DNA from: Betaproteobacteria bacterium
Lineage (GTDB): Bacteria; Pseudomonadota; Gammaproteobacteria; Burkholderiales; Usitatibacteraceae
NCBI GenBank assembly: GCA_003105245.1
Contig: PQAI01000192.1
Coordinates: 7,359 to 25,796, forward strand
Reading direction: 5' to 3'
Length of the DNA: 18,438 nt
Made by a program: the position numbers and the translations under genes. This document shows, piece after piece, positions 1 through 7,783 of the stretch. The stretch's first letter is position 1; every line of letters starts with the position of its first letter. Under the pieces are notes generated by a model, which made no database searches, was not told the origin of the DNA, and worked only from the letters and a program-made list of their open reading frames with translations.

Positions 1-297
1 GCCGCGAAGGCCGAGCCGAAGCCCGCCGCCGCGAAGAGCGAGGCGAAGGCCGCCGCCCCGAGGCTGGAGGGCTTCGCCGTCCAGGTGGGGGCCTTCCGGG
101 AAGAGGGAAAGCTCGCCCAGGCCCGGGGCAAGATCGCCGCCGCGAAGCTTCCCCATTACACCGAGCGGCTCGACTCGTCCTCCGGGGAGCTCACCCGCCT
201 TCGCGCCGGCCCCTTCGCGACCCGCGAGGCCGCCGAGAAGGCCGCCGCCCAGCTCAAGCGCGCCGGCCTCGACGGCCGCGTGGTGCCGCTGCCTTGA
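1..297 (+). CDS. SPOR-domain protein (DedD-like), C-terminal part
   Basis: The reading frame is open from the first base and ends in TGA at 295-297, so this is the 3' end of a longer gene. The first ~20 residues are an Ala/Lys/Pro/Glu linker (AAKAEPKPAAAKSEAKAAAP), typical of the periplasmic stalk of DedD/FtsN-type proteins. The rest fits a SPOR domain: it starts GFAVQVGAF, contains a Lys/Ala-rich helix, and ends with an RLRAGPFATREAAEKAAAQL-like stretch. Family knowledge: SPOR domains bind denuded septal peptidoglycan and bring proteins to the division site; the missing N-terminus would normally carry one membrane helix. An ATG at 85 is only an internal Met. The position just ahead of purF is where betaproteobacteria usually carry dedD. 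Domain call fairly sure; exact gene name not claimed. Confidence 0.8.
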   Translation, partial: AAKAEPKPAAAKSEAKAAAPRLEGFAVQVGAFREEGKLAQARGKIAAAKLPHYTERLDSSSGELTRLRAGPFATREAAEKAAAQLKRAGLDGRVVPLP

Positions 298-407
298 TGA
301 GGCGGGTCCGCGCCCCCATTTCCCGCCTTCCCCTCCGGCCACAACGGGGGGCAAAGCGCATACACTATCGCGGGGTCACGATCCCCGGCCTGAGGGACGC
401 CTGAAGC

Positions 408-1934
408 ATGTGCGGAATCGTCGGAGTCGTCGCGCGCAGCCCCGTCAACCAGCTCCTCTATGACGGGCTCACCGTCCTGCAGCACCGCGGGCAGGACGCG
501 GCGGGCATCTGCACGGCCGAGGGCCACAGCTTCCACATGCACAAGGGGCGCGGGCTCGTGCGCGACGTCTTCCGCACGCGCGACATGCGCGGCCTCGTGG
601 GCACCATGGGCATCGCCCACTGCCGCTACCCCACCGCGGGATCGGCCTCGTCGGTCGCGGAGTCGCAGCCCTTCTACGTGAACTCCCCCTTCGGCATCGT
701 GCTGGGGCACAACGGCAACCTGGTGAACGCCGATGACCTTCGCCGCTCGCTCTTCGCCGAGGACCGGCGTCACGTCAACACCAATTCCGACTCCGAGGTG
801 CTGCTGAACGTGCTCGCGCACGAGCTGCAGGACGCCTGCGACGGCGGCCACCGGCTCACGCCGGACGCCATCTTCAAGGCGGTGGGGGGCGTTCACCGGC
901 GCGTGAAGGGCGCCTACGCGGTCGTCGCGATGGTCGCCGGCTACGGCCTGCTCGCCTTCCGGGACCCGAAGGGCATCCGCCCGCTCATCATCGGGCGGGC
1001 CGACACGGACAAGGGCGTCGAGTTCCTCGTCGCCTCCGAGAGCGTGGCGCTCGACACGCTCGGCTTCAAGGCCATGCGCGACGTGGCGCCCGGCGAGGCC
1101 ATCCTCGTCGACCAGAGCGGCAACCTCTACAGCCGCCAGTGCGCCGAGAACCCGTCCCACCATCCCTGCATCTTCGAGTACGTCTACCTCGCGCGCCCGG
1201 ACTCGGTGATCGACGGGATCTCCGTGTACGAGAGCCGGCGCAACATGGGCAAGAGCCTCGCGGACCGGATCCTCGCCGCCGGGATCGCAGCGGAGATCGA
1301 CGTCGTCATCCCGATCCCCGACTCGAGCCGGCCCAGCGCGCTCGAGGTCGCCACGAAGCTCGGCAAGCCCTACCGCGAGGGCTTCATCAAGAACCGCTAC
1401 ATCGGCCGCACCTTCATCATGCCGGGGCAGGAGCTGCGCAGGAAGAGCGTGCGCCAGAAGCTCAATGCGATGGCGGTGGAGTTCAAGGACAAGAACGTGC
1501 TGCTGGTAGACGACTCGATCGTGCGCGGAACCACCAGCCGCGAGATCGTGCAGATGGCGCGCGAGTGCGGCGCGAGGAAGGTCTTCTTCGCCTCGGCCGC
1601 GCCGCCGGTGCGCTTCCCCAACGTCTACGGCATCGACATGCCGACGCGCTCGGAGCTCATCGCAAACGGCCGCGACGAGGACCAGATCGCGGAGGCGATC
1701 GGCGCCGACGCCGTCCTCTACCAGGACCTCGCCTCGCTCGTGGCCGACGTGCGCGCCTGCAACCCGGCCATCGAGAGCTTCGACTGCTCCTGCTTCGACG
1801 GCGTGTACATCACCGGGGACGTCTCGAGCGACTACCTCGCCGGCATCGAGGCCTCGCGCCACGACGGCGAGTCGGGCGCCGGCACGCGCCTGTCGAGCTA
1901 CCAGCTCGACCTGGGCCTCCAGGCCGTCGACTGA
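408..1934 (+). CDS. purF: Amidophosphoribosyltransferase
   Basis: Catalyses the first committed step of purine synthesis: PRPP plus glutamine gives 5-phosphoribosylamine, in the cytoplasm. The protein has 508 residues, close to the E. coli enzyme. It starts MCGIVGVV, so Cys2 becomes the N-terminal nucleophile of the Ntn glutaminase domain without a propeptide (E. coli type rather than the Fe-S Bacillus type). The glutaminase half runs to about residue 235. The phosphoribosyltransferase half carries the PRPP loop [13 protein letters not shown] near residues 365-377, with both acidic residues present. The C-terminus has [15 protein letters not shown], usual in proteobacterial PurF. GAGGGA at 392-397 precedes the ATG by 10 bases. 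metZ starts 7 bases after the stop, so the two are probably cotranscribed. cvpA, commonly just upstream, is absent here. Confidence 0.97.
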   Translation: MCGIVGVVARSPVNQLLYDGLTVLQHRGQDAAGICTAEGHSFHMHKGRGLVRDVFRTRDMRGLVGTMGIAHCRYPTAGSASSVAESQPFYVNSPFGIVLGHNGNLVNADDLRRSLFAEDRRHVNTNSDSEVLLNVLAHELQDACDGGHRLTPDAIFKAVGGVHRRVKGAYAVVAMVAGYGLLAFRDPKGIRPLIIGRADTDKGVEFLVASESVALDTLGFKAMRDVAPGEAILVDQSGNLYSRQCAENPSHHPCIFEYVYLARPDSVIDGISVYESRRNMGKSLADRILAAGIAAEIDVVIPIPDSSRPSALEVATKLGKPYREGFIKNRYIGRTFIMPGQELRRKSVRQKLNAMAVEFKDKNVLLVDDSIVRGTTSREIVQMARECGARKVFFASAAPPVRFPNVYGIDMPTRSELIANGRDEDQIAEAIGADAVLYQDLASLVADVRACNPAIESFDCSCFDGVYITGDVSSDYLAGIEASRHDGESGAGTRLSSYQLDLGLQAVD

Positions 1935-1941
1935 GGCGCCC

Positions 1942-3120
1942 ATGACCGACGACTACAAGCCCGACACGCTGGGCGTCCGGGCCGGGGGGCTGCGCAGCGA
2001 CTTTCGCGAGCACTCGGAGGCGCTCTCCCTCACCTCGAGCTTCGTCTTCCGCGATGCCGCGGAGGCGGCGAGGCGCTTCGCCAACGAGGAGCCGGGCAAC
2101 ATCTACTCGCGCTTCACGAACCCGACGGTGACGATGTTCCAGTCGCGCCTGGCCGCCCTGGAGGGCGCGGAAGCCTGCGTGGCGACCTCCACCGGCATGG
2201 CGGCCGTCGCGACCATGGCGATGGGGCTGCTGTCCGCGGGCGACCACCTGGTCGCCGCCCGCGGCGTATTCGGCACCGTGGTCCCGCTGTTCAACCAGAT
2301 CCTGGGGCGCTTCGGGATCGAGACGACGTGGGTGGACCTCGCCGACCTCGACGCGTGGCGCGCCGCGCTGCGCCCGCGCACGAAGCTGCTCTTCGCCGAG
2401 ACGCCCTCGAACCCCGTCTGCGAGATCGCGGACATCGCGGGCCTCGCGCAAATCGCTCGCGAGGCGGGCGCCATCCTCGCCATCGACAACTGCATGTGCA
2501 GCCCCGCCCTTCAGCGCCCGATCGCGCACGGCGCGGACCTGGTGGTGCATTCGGCGACGAAGTACATCGACGGGCAGGGACGGGTGCTCGGAGGCGCCAT
2601 CGCGGGGCGGCGCGACCTCGTGGAGGGCCCGCTCTTCAATTTCGTGCGCACGGCAGGCCCGGCCCTCTCGCCCTTCAACGCGTGGGTTTGCCTCAAGGGC
2701 CTCGAGACGCTGCGGCTGCGGGTGGACGCGCATTCGGCCCGCGCGCTCGAGCTGGCGCGCTGGCTCGAGGCGCACCCGAAGGTCGAGCGCGTGCACTATC
2801 CCGGCCTCGCCTCGCACCCGCAGCACGCGCTGGCGATGCGCCAGCAGTCCGCCGGCGGCGGGGTCCTCTCCTTCGTCGTGCGCGGCGGCCGCGAGGCGGC
2901 CTGGCGCGTCATCGACGGGACGCGGCTCCTGTCCATCACGGCGAATTTCGGCGACACCAAGACCACGATCTGCCACCCGGCGACGACCACCCACGGGCGC
3001 CTGCCTCCCGCCGAGCGCGAGGCCGCCGGGGTCGTCGAGGGCCTGGTCCGCCTGGCGGCGGGCCTCGAGGACGCCGGGGACGTGCGCGCCGACCTCGAGC
3101 GGGGCCTCGCGGCCGCCTGA
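1942..3120 (+). CDS. metZ: O-succinylhomoserine sulfhydrylase
   Basis: A PLP enzyme of the Cys/Met metabolism (cystathionine gamma-synthase-like) family that makes homocysteine directly from an activated homoserine and sulfide, on the way to methionine. It has 392 residues. The N-terminal YKPDTLGVRAG and the segment NIYSRFTNPTV are characteristic of MetZ. The PLP lysine is Lys207 in HSATKYIDGQGRVLGG; the GQGRVLGG continuation is the usual MetZ signature. The C-terminal NFGDTKTTICHPATTTHGRL contributes to substrate binding. It lies 7 bases downstream of purF, the conserved purF-metZ pair of betaproteobacteria. O-acetylhomoserine as substrate cannot be excluded from sequence alone. A T-run follows the stop (3124-3129), but no convincing stem precedes it. 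Confidence 0.93.
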   Translation: MTDDYKPDTLGVRAGGLRSDFREHSEALSLTSSFVFRDAAEAARRFANEEPGNIYSRFTNPTVTMFQSRLAALEGAEACVATSTGMAAVATMAMGLLSAGDHLVAARGVFGTVVPLFNQILGRFGIETTWVDLADLDAWRAALRPRTKLLFAETPSNPVCEIADIAGLAQIAREAGAILAIDNCMCSPALQRPIAHGADLVVHSATKYIDGQGRVLGGAIAGRRDLVEGPLFNFVRTAGPALSPFNAWVCLKGLETLRLRVDAHSARALELARWLEAHPKVERVHYPGLASHPQHALAMRQQSAGGGVLSFVVRGGREAAWRVIDGTRLLSITANFGDTKTTICHPATTTHGRLPPAEREAAGVVEGLVRLAAGLEDAGDVRADLERGLAAA

Positions 3121-3202
3121 AGCTTTTTTCCGGGCGCGGGCCAACCCCGTGCCCCGTCGACGACGCGCCGCCCACGAGGCGGCGCCCACGCGAAGGAGCT
3201 CC

Positions 3203-4021
3203 ATGAAGACGCCGCACGTGTTCCTGATGTGCCCGCCGGAATACTTCGACGTGTCGTACATCATCAATCCGTGGATGCACGGCAACGTGAGGAAGATCGA
3301 CAACGCGCTCGCGAAGCAGCAGTGGCGCGCGCTCTACGACATCCTCACCGACCACGCGACGGTGCGCCTCGTCCATCCCCAGCCGGGCTCCCCCGACATG
3401 GTCTTCACCGCCAACGCGGGACTGGTGCGCGGGCGGCGCTTCCTGGTCTCCCGGTTCCGCTACCCGGAGCGGCAGTACGAGGAGCCGTACTTCGCCGACT
3501 GGTTCCTCGACCGCGGCTACGAGGTCATGCTCATGCCGCGCGACGTGCCCTTCGAGGGCGCCGGCGACGCGCTGTTCGACCGCGCGGAGAAGCGCCTGTG
3601 GTTCGCCTACGGTCACCGTTCGGTGCTCGCGGCGCGCGAGGCGATCGAGTCCCGGCTCGGGGCACGCGTCGTCCCGCTGAAGCTCACCGACCAGCGCTTC
3701 TACCACCTCGACACCTGCTTCTGCCCGCTGGACGGCGGCCACGTCCTCTACTACCCGGCCGCCTTCGACGCGGCCTCGCGCGCCACGATCGAGAAGCTCG
3801 TCGCCGCGGACCGGCGCATCGCGGTGGGCGAGGAGGACGCGCTCGCCTTCGCCTGCAATGCCGTGGCGGCGGGCCGGACGATCGTGGTGAACCGGGCGAC
3901 CACGGCCTTCGTGGACGCCCTGGGCCGGCGCGGGTTCGAGGTGGTGCAGACGCCGCTGTCGGAGTTCATGAAGGCCGGCGGCTCGGCCAAGTGCCTGACG
4001 CTGAGGCTGGACGAGGCCTGA
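3203..4021 (+). CDS. Amidinotransferase-fold arginine hydrolase (DDAH / arginine dihydrolase-like)
   Basis: A 272-residue protein of the guanidine-modifying (pentein) superfamily. It begins MKTPHVFLMCPPEYFDV, followed by INPWM. Other motifs: PDMVFTANAG at 64-73, FEGAGDA at 118-124, the likely catalytic His168 in YHLDTCFCPL, and the nucleophile Cys264 in GGSAKCLTL. Known members of the fold include dimethylargininase, arginine deiminase and the arginine dihydrolase ArgZ. From memory, Asn71 and Cys264 match key ArgZ positions, so arginine to ornithine plus ammonia is a real option besides dimethylarginine hydrolysis. The start at 3203 is preferred because AAGGAG (3193-3198) lies just upstream; an in-frame ATG at 3149 would add an Arg-rich tail unlike the family. 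No signal peptide. The 3' end is one base from the convergent lpxH stop. Family sure, substrate unsure. Confidence 0.85.
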   Translation: MKTPHVFLMCPPEYFDVSYIINPWMHGNVRKIDNALAKQQWRALYDILTDHATVRLVHPQPGSPDMVFTANAGLVRGRRFLVSRFRYPERQYEEPYFADWFLDRGYEVMLMPRDVPFEGAGDALFDRAEKRLWFAYGHRSVLAAREAIESRLGARVVPLKLTDQRFYHLDTCFCPLDGGHVLYYPAAFDAASRATIEKLVAADRRIAVGEEDALAFACNAVAAGRTIVVNRATTAFVDALGRRGFEVVQTPLSEFMKAGGSAKCLTLRLDEA

Positions 4022-4022
4022 T

Positions 4023-4754
4023 TCAGTCCACGGCCACGGCGCGCATCGCCGAAGGGGTGGCCTCGAGGTAGCCGCCGCCCTCGTACCAGTCGGGCAGCAC
4101 CCAGCGCACGCAGGCGCGCCCCGCGGCCCCGAGCTCGTGGCGCGCGGGACGATGCGTGTGGCCGTGAACGAGCACGCGGCAGCCCGAGGAGGCGAAGGCC
4201 TGCTCGACCGCCTCCGGGGCCACGTCCATGATGTCCTCGCCCTTGCCCTCCTTGGCGCCCTCGCTGTCCTTGCGCATGCCGCGCGCGATGGCGATGCGCT
4301 CCTCGATCGGCCTGGCGAGCGCCGCGGCCTGCCAGGCCGGGTTGCGCACCTGCGCGCGGAAGGCGAGGTAGGCGCGGTCGCCGGTGCAGAGTGTGTCGCC
4401 GTGCATGAGCAGCACACGCTCGCCGTACAGGTCGATCACCGTCGGGTCGGGGATGAGGCGGATGCCGGTCTCGGCGCAGAACCGCGACGCCACCATGAAG
4501 TCGCGGTTGCCGTGCATGAAGAAGGTCGGCGCGGCACGCGCCGCGCCGGCCAGCATGCGGGCGACGCGCGCGGGATAGTCGAGCGCGAGCCCGTCGTCGC
4601 CCACCCAGTACTCGAAGAGGTCGCCCAGGATGTAGAGCGCGTCCGCGCCCGGGACCTCCTGCGCCAGGAAGCGGGCGAGGCGCTCGGTGGTCGCCGGCCT
4701 TTCCTCGGCGAGGTGCAGGTCGGAAATGAAGAGGGTGCGGGGCCTCAGAGGCAC
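4023..4754 (-). CDS. lpxH: UDP-2,3-diacylglucosamine diphosphatase
   Basis: Cleaves the pyrophosphate of UDP-2,3-diacylglucosamine to lipid X in lipid A biosynthesis, at the inner face of the inner membrane. It has 243 residues, typical of LpxH. Calcineurin-like phosphoesterase metal motifs appear in order: SDLHL (Asp12, His14), [11 protein letters not shown] (Asp45), GNRD (Asn83), MHGD (His118) and GHTH (His199, His201). The FEYWVGDD run is specific to LpxH within the superfamily. It is the last gene of a four-gene operon; its ATG overlaps the end of the cyclophilin gene by 10 bases, which suggests translational coupling. No terminator is visible after its stop, where it meets the convergent hydrolase gene. 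Confidence 0.95.
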   Translation of the reverse strand: MPLRPRTLFISDLHLAEERPATTERLARFLAQEVPGADALYILGDLFEYWVGDDGLALDYPARVARMLAGAARAAPTFFMHGNRDFMVASRFCAETGIRLIPDPTVIDLYGERVLLMHGDTLCTGDRAYLAFRAQVRNPAWQAAALARPIEERIAIARGMRKDSEGAKEGKGEDIMDVAPEAVEQAFASSGCRVLVHGHTHRPARHELGAAGRACVRWVLPDWYEGGGYLEATPSAMRAVAVD

Positions 4755-5395
4755 TCGGCCTTCTCGATCACGACGGGCTCGAGGGGCACGTTCTGGTGCA
4801 TGCCGGCGTTGCCGGTGGCGACCTTGCGGATCTTGTCCACGACGTCCTGGCCCTCCACGACCTTGCCGAAGACGGCGTAGCCCCAGCCCTGCGGGGACTC
4901 GTCGCGGTAGTTGAGGAAGTCGTTCTGCTTCACGTTGATGAAGAACTGGGCCGTGGCCGAGTCGCGCACGCCGGTGCGCGCCATGGCGAGCGTGTACATG
5001 TCGTTCTTCAGGCCGTTGGCGGCCTCGTTCTTGATCGCCGCCTGCGTGGGCTTCTGCTGCATGTCCTTGGTGAAGCCGCCCCCCTGGATCATGAAGCCGT
5101 CGATCACGCGGTGGAAGATGGTGCCGTTGTAGTGGCCGGAGTCGACGTACTTCACGAAGTTCTCGGTGGAGACGGGGGCCTTCGCCTTGTCGAGCTCGAC
5201 GGTGATGGCGCCCATCGAGGTGGTGAGCTTCACTTTCATCGGTGCGGATCCTTTCAGGTTGGCGGAACAGCTGGCGCCCGCGGCCGCCTCGGACTTGCCC
5301 TTGGGCTGCTGCGCGAAGGCCCCGAAGGGCGCTCCCGCGATGGCGAGGAGGAGGGCGGCGGCGAGGAGGCGGCGAACGGGGTTCTGGGAGGGCAT
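4745..5395 (-). CDS. Cyclophilin-type peptidyl-prolyl cis-trans isomerase, with signal peptide
   Basis: A 216-residue protein that catalyses cis-trans isomerisation of Xaa-Pro bonds. Residues 1-29 form a signal peptide: RR, then the hydrophobic [18 protein letters not shown], with likely cleavage after AFA. A short Lys/Ala linker follows, and from residue 53 a complete small cyclophilin domain: [32 protein letters not shown] (catalytic Arg), and AMARTG...SATAQFFIN. The domain is closest in style to cytosolic PpiB. Met53 (ATG at 5239) has an excellent ribosome-binding site, AAAGGAT at 5248-5254, while the first ATG at 5395 has only a poor one; two isoforms are therefore possible (see findings). 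It starts 10 bases after the L,D-transpeptidase stop and overlaps lpxH. Many relatives have separate exported and cytosolic cyclophilins here; only one is present. ppiA/ppiB assignment left open. Confidence 0.9.
   Translation of the reverse strand: MPSQNPVRRLLAAALLLAIAGAPFGAFAQQPKGKSEAAAGASCSANLKGSAPMKVKLTTSMGAITVELDKAKAPVSTENFVKYVDSGHYNGTIFHRVIDGFMIQGGGFTKDMQQKPTQAAIKNEAANGLKNDMYTLAMARTGVRDSATAQFFINVKQNDFLNYRDESPQGWGYAVFGKVVEGQDVVDKIRKVATGNAGMHQNVPLEPVVIEKAECL
5248..5254 (-). promoter_or_regulatory. Internal Shine-Dalgarno in the cyclophilin gene
   Basis: Read on the minus strand this is AAAGGAT, 8 bases before an in-frame ATG (5239-5237) that begins [10 protein letters not shown], exactly where cytosolic PpiB proteins begin. 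The upstream ATG at 5395 has no comparable site. This site could start a signal-less cytosolic isoform. It may also be coincidental, since the same bases encode Leu-Lys-Gly-Ser of the linker. Confidence 0.5.
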
Positions 5396-5405
5396 GGGTC
5401 GGGTC

Positions 5406-6632
5406 TCAGGAGATCACGGTTTCGAAGACGACGCGCCAGCGTCCGCCCTCGCGGGCCCAGTACTGGCGCTTGACGGTGCGGTTGGAGAGGTTCGACGAGC
5501 GGTAGTCCTGGGTGAAGGTCGCGACGAACATGCCCTCGCCCTCGGGCTGGCCGAAGACGCTCAGGTCGGAGATGCCGACCTTGATCCAGGACTTGCCGGC
5601 GCCCACCTTGCGCTTGCGGGCCTTCCACGCGGCGAGGTCCTTGCCCTCGGCGCGGAAGCCCGGCGAATAGTGCGCGAGGTAGCGCTCGACGTCGCGGCTC
5701 TCCCAGTCGGCCCGCCACTGCTCGAAGGTGGCGAGGAACTCGCGGCGGCTTTCCTGCCAGCGCTCCGGAGCCGCCCACTCTATGCCCTCGCTGATCACCA
5801 CGGGGGTGCGGCCCACGTCCACGTAGCGCGCCAGGCGCTGCAGGTCGTCGTTGGTGAGGGCCACGCAGCCATCGGTGGCGCGTGGCGGGCGGCTGTAGGT
5901 CTCGGGCGGCGTGCCGTGCAGCCAGATGCCGTGGCCCTTGCGGCCGTGCAGCCGGTCCCACTCGTTGGGGTAGCTGATGGGGAAGGCGCCCGGGCCGTAG
6001 AACTCGGGCAGCTTCTGCCTGGCGGCGACGATCGTGTAGACGCCGATCGGCGTCTTCTGGTCGCCCTCGCGGCGCTTCTCCACCCCGTTCTTGCCCAGGC
6101 TGACGTAGAAGTCGGTCACGTAGCGCGGCTCGCCGTCGCGGTTGGCGAAGACGAAGAGGCGCGAGCGCGAGGTGTCCACCAGCACGGCGTGCGCCTGCGT
6201 GGGCGCGAGCCTGAGCATCGGCAGCGGCAGGGAGTCGCGCGGCGGGGCGTCGAGGTAGCGCTGCAGGCGCATGCGGGCCTCGTCCTGCAGGGGCGCGAGG
6301 CCCGCGTTCACGCTCGCCTTCGGCCCGAAGGCCACCGGATTGCCGGCGCGCGCCATGAGCAGGTCGCCCCGGATGAGGTGGCCGAGGCGGAAGTTGGGAG
6401 TCTTCGAGAGGGCGACGTCGATCTCGCCCAGCGCGTGCTTCAGGCCGCTTTCGCGCAGCCCGACGATCGCGCGCACCAGGGATGCCTCGACCTCGTTGGC
6501 GAACGCGGGAACCGCGGTATCGGGCGCGGCGTCGTCGGCGAGGGACGGGAAGGGCAGGGCGGCGGCGAGAAGGGCCGCGACGGCCGCGCGCGCGGCGCGG
6601 TGCGGGCGGGGTTGGCGAGCTCGCTCGATCAC
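5406..6632 (-). CDS. L,D-transpeptidase (YkuD) with C-terminal NTF2-like (Cds6-type) domain
   Basis: The chosen start is GTG at 6632, overlapping the stop of the upstream TPR gene (GTGA); it gives 408 residues and an N-terminal signal peptide ending SLA before DD. Codons further upstream encode Arg-rich sequence antisense in character. Residues ~45-95 look like a TPR-style helical pair. The YkuD domain spans ~145-282, with [13 protein letters not shown] at its start and the catalytic motif HGIWLHG (His234, His239) ... TDGCVAL (Cys256). Residues ~292-408 form an NTF2-like domain homologous to that of the neighbouring TPR protein. YkuD enzymes form 3-3 peptidoglycan cross-links or attach proteins to murein; YafK/DpaA-type relatives can instead cleave murein-lipoprotein links, so the exact reaction is open. 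Periplasmic by signal peptide. Confidence 0.9.
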   Translation of the reverse strand: MIERARQPRPHRAARAAVAALLAAALPFPSLADDAAPDTAVPAFANEVEASLVRAIVGLRESGLKHALGEIDVALSKTPNFRLGHLIRGDLLMARAGNPVAFGPKASVNAGLAPLQDEARMRLQRYLDAPPRDSLPLPMLRLAPTQAHAVLVDTSRSRLFVFANRDGEPRYVTDFYVSLGKNGVEKRREGDQKTPIGVYTIVAARQKLPEFYGPGAFPISYPNEWDRLHGRKGHGIWLHGTPPETYSRPPRATDGCVALTNDDLQRLARYVDVGRTPVVISEGIEWAAPERWQESRREFLATFEQWRADWESRDVERYLAHYSPGFRAEGKDLAAWKARKRKVGAGKSWIKVGISDLSVFGQPEGEGMFVATFTQDYRSSNLSNRTVKRQYWAREGGRWRVVFETVIS

Positions 6633-7720
6633 CCGCCCACTCGCTCCTGCTTGATGAGCCACTGGCCGCCGACCTTCGCCAGCTTGAGCGTCTTGGTGCT
6701 GTTGGTCTTCAGCGTGTCCGACCGGTACGACTGGCGCAGCACGGCGACGGCGGAGTCGCCATCGACGGCGATCGACTGGATCTTCACCGCCACCTCGATC
6801 GACTTCGGCCTCTCGATGCGCTCGGCGCGTTGCTTTTCCCAGGCGGCCCGCGGTTCGCCGCCCGGGGTCTCGAAGTCCGGGGCATAGGCCGCGAGGTAGC
6901 CCTTCACGTCCTTGGCGCTCCACGCGCGCGCCCAGGCCTCGATCGCCGCGGTGACGGCGCCTTTCTCGCCCGCGCCCGCGGCGGCCGGCTTGGCGGGCTC
7001 GGCCTTGGTCGCGGGGGCCTTGGCTTCCGGCTTCGCGGGCTCGGCCTTCGCGGGCTCGGCCTTGGGCGCAGGGGCCTTGGCTTCCGGCTTCGCGGGTTCC
7101 ACCTTCGCGGGCTCCGCCTTGGTCGCGGGGGCCTTGGCTTCCACTTTCGCCGGCTCGGCCTTGGCCACCTTGGTCGCCTCCGCCTTCGCCGCCGTCTTCG
7201 GAGAAACGAAGATGTCCTTCACCATCGCGAGCTTGACCTGCGCCGTGGTGTTGTTCTTGTCGAGCTGCAGCGCGCGGTCGTAGGCGCGGCTCGCGAGCTG
7301 CGCGTAGATGTCGCCCAGGTTCTCGTGGGCGGTGGCGTAGCTCGGGTGCGTGTGGATCGCGAGCTCCAGCGCCGACTTGGCCTTGTCGTAGTTGCCGAGG
7401 GAAGCGTAGAGCACCGCGAGGTTGTTGTAGGGCTCGGGAAGCTCGGGGAAGTCCTCGGTGAGCCCGGTGAAGACCTGGATGGCCTCGTTCACCTTCTTCT
7501 GCTCGGTGAGGATGAGTCCCTTGAGGAAGCGGCCCTGCGGCTCGCGCGGCTGCGCCTTGAGGTAGGCGTCGACCTTTTCCATCGCCGGCTGCAGCCGGCC
7601 CTGGGCGTAGAGCTTCTGCGCTTCGCGAAGGTCGTCGGCGGGGGCGGCGAATGCGGCGCCCGCGAAGGCCAGCACGACTGCGGCGATCGCCAAGTTCAAG
7701 CGCAGGGGTCGGAGGAGCAT
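6629..7720 (-). CDS. Periplasmic TPR protein with Lys/Ala/Pro linker and NTF2-like domain
   Basis: First gene of the envelope operon, 363 residues from the ATG at 7720. Signal peptide MLLRPLRLNLAIAAVVLAF...AAFA with cleavage near residue 25. Residues ~27-165 are TPR-type helices (AQKLYAQGRLQPAMEKVDAY, LPEPYNNLAVLYASLGNYDK, YATAHENLGDIYAQL). Residues ~170-250 are a low-complexity Lys/Ala/Pro/Glu linker built from a 19-residue repeat. Residues ~252-363 are an NTF2-like domain (AWARAWSAKDVKGYLAAYAP, LRQSYRSDTLKTNSTKTLKL) resembling the tail of the downstream L,D-transpeptidase. An ATG at 7756 would add 12 residues but lies inside the predicted -10 box, so 7720 is preferred. No clear Shine-Dalgarno precedes it. 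Function unknown; a scaffold for envelope enzymes is an inference from the TPRs and operon. Confidence 0.88.
   Translation of the reverse strand: MLLRPLRLNLAIAAVVLAFAGAAFAAPADDLREAQKLYAQGRLQPAMEKVDAYLKAQPREPQGRFLKGLILTEQKKVNEAIQVFTGLTEDFPELPEPYNNLAVLYASLGNYDKAKSALELAIHTHPSYATAHENLGDIYAQLASRAYDRALQLDKNNTTAQVKLAMVKDIFVSPKTAAKAEATKVAKAEPAKVEAKAPATKAEPAKVEPAKPEAKAPAPKAEPAKAEPAKPEAKAPATKAEPAKPAAAGAGEKGAVTAAIEAWARAWSAKDVKGYLAAYAPDFETPGGEPRAAWEKQRAERIERPKSIEVAVKIQSIAVDGDSAVAVLRQSYRSDTLKTNSTKTLKLAKVGGQWLIKQERVGG
7002..7157 (-). repeat. 57-bp in-frame tandem repeat, ~2.7 copies
   Basis: Units run 7002-7058, 7059-7115 and 7116-7157 (partial), with few mismatches. Each 57-bp unit encodes 19 residues of the pattern EAKAPATKAEPAKVEPAKP. 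It lies wholly in the linker of the TPR protein. Such Lys/Ala/Pro stretches in exported proteins usually form extended stalks through the periplasm. Repeat number may vary between strains through slippage. Confidence 0.85.
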
Positions 7721-7722
7721 CG

Positions 7723-7731
7723 TGTTATAAT
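7723..7731 (+). promoter_or_regulatory. Extended -10 promoter candidate for cysS
   Basis: TGTTATAAT is a perfect extended -10 (TGnTATAAT) on the plus strand, with no good -35 at the normal distance. A start near 7738 would give cysS a leader of ~225 bases. Part of the motif (TTATAA) is palindromic, but the TG extension favours the plus strand. It could be an incidental AT-rich stretch ahead of the TPR gene. Confidence 0.4.
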
Positions 7732-7754
7732 TTGTTGAATTTAATGGGAAACGC

Positions 7755-7783
7755 ATTCTACCAACCTTGGGGTTGCTTCACAA
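7755..7783 (-). promoter_or_regulatory. Sigma70-type promoter for the TPR-ldt-cyclophilin-lpxH operon
   Basis: On the minus strand, TTGTGA (7783-7778) is followed by a 17-bp spacer and TAGAAT (7760-7755). The expected start is near 7748, giving a ~28-base leader before the ATG at 7720. It sits in an AT-richer island of an otherwise very GC-rich sequence, immediately ahead of the first gene of the operon. Confidence 0.65.

Noticed and set aside
330..375. purF promoter (TACACT at 361-366 as a -10)
   Set aside because: No acceptable -35 at 16-18 bp; purF may be read from the upstream SPOR operon.
156..1943. 595-codon minus-strand open frame opposite purF
   Set aside because: Antisense shadow; purF is unambiguous on the plus strand.
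3124..3129. T-run after metZ as a Rho-independent terminator
   Set aside because: No stable stem directly precedes it; only short GGCC repeats inside the metZ end.
3165..3185. 8-bp GC stem (GCGCCGCC / GGCGGCGC) before the amidinotransferase-fold gene
   Set aside because: Expected by chance in such GC-rich sequence and has no T-run; no sign of a riboswitch around it.
3149..3202. 18-residue N-terminal extension of the amidinotransferase-fold gene
   Set aside because: AAGGAG directly precedes the ATG at 3203; the extension is Arg/Ala-rich and unlike relatives.
6633..6923. N-terminal extension of the L,D-transpeptidase from an ATG at 6923
   Set aside because: These codons overlap the TPR gene in another frame and encode Arg-rich sequence; the GTG at 6632 gives a clean signal peptide and a GTGA overlap.
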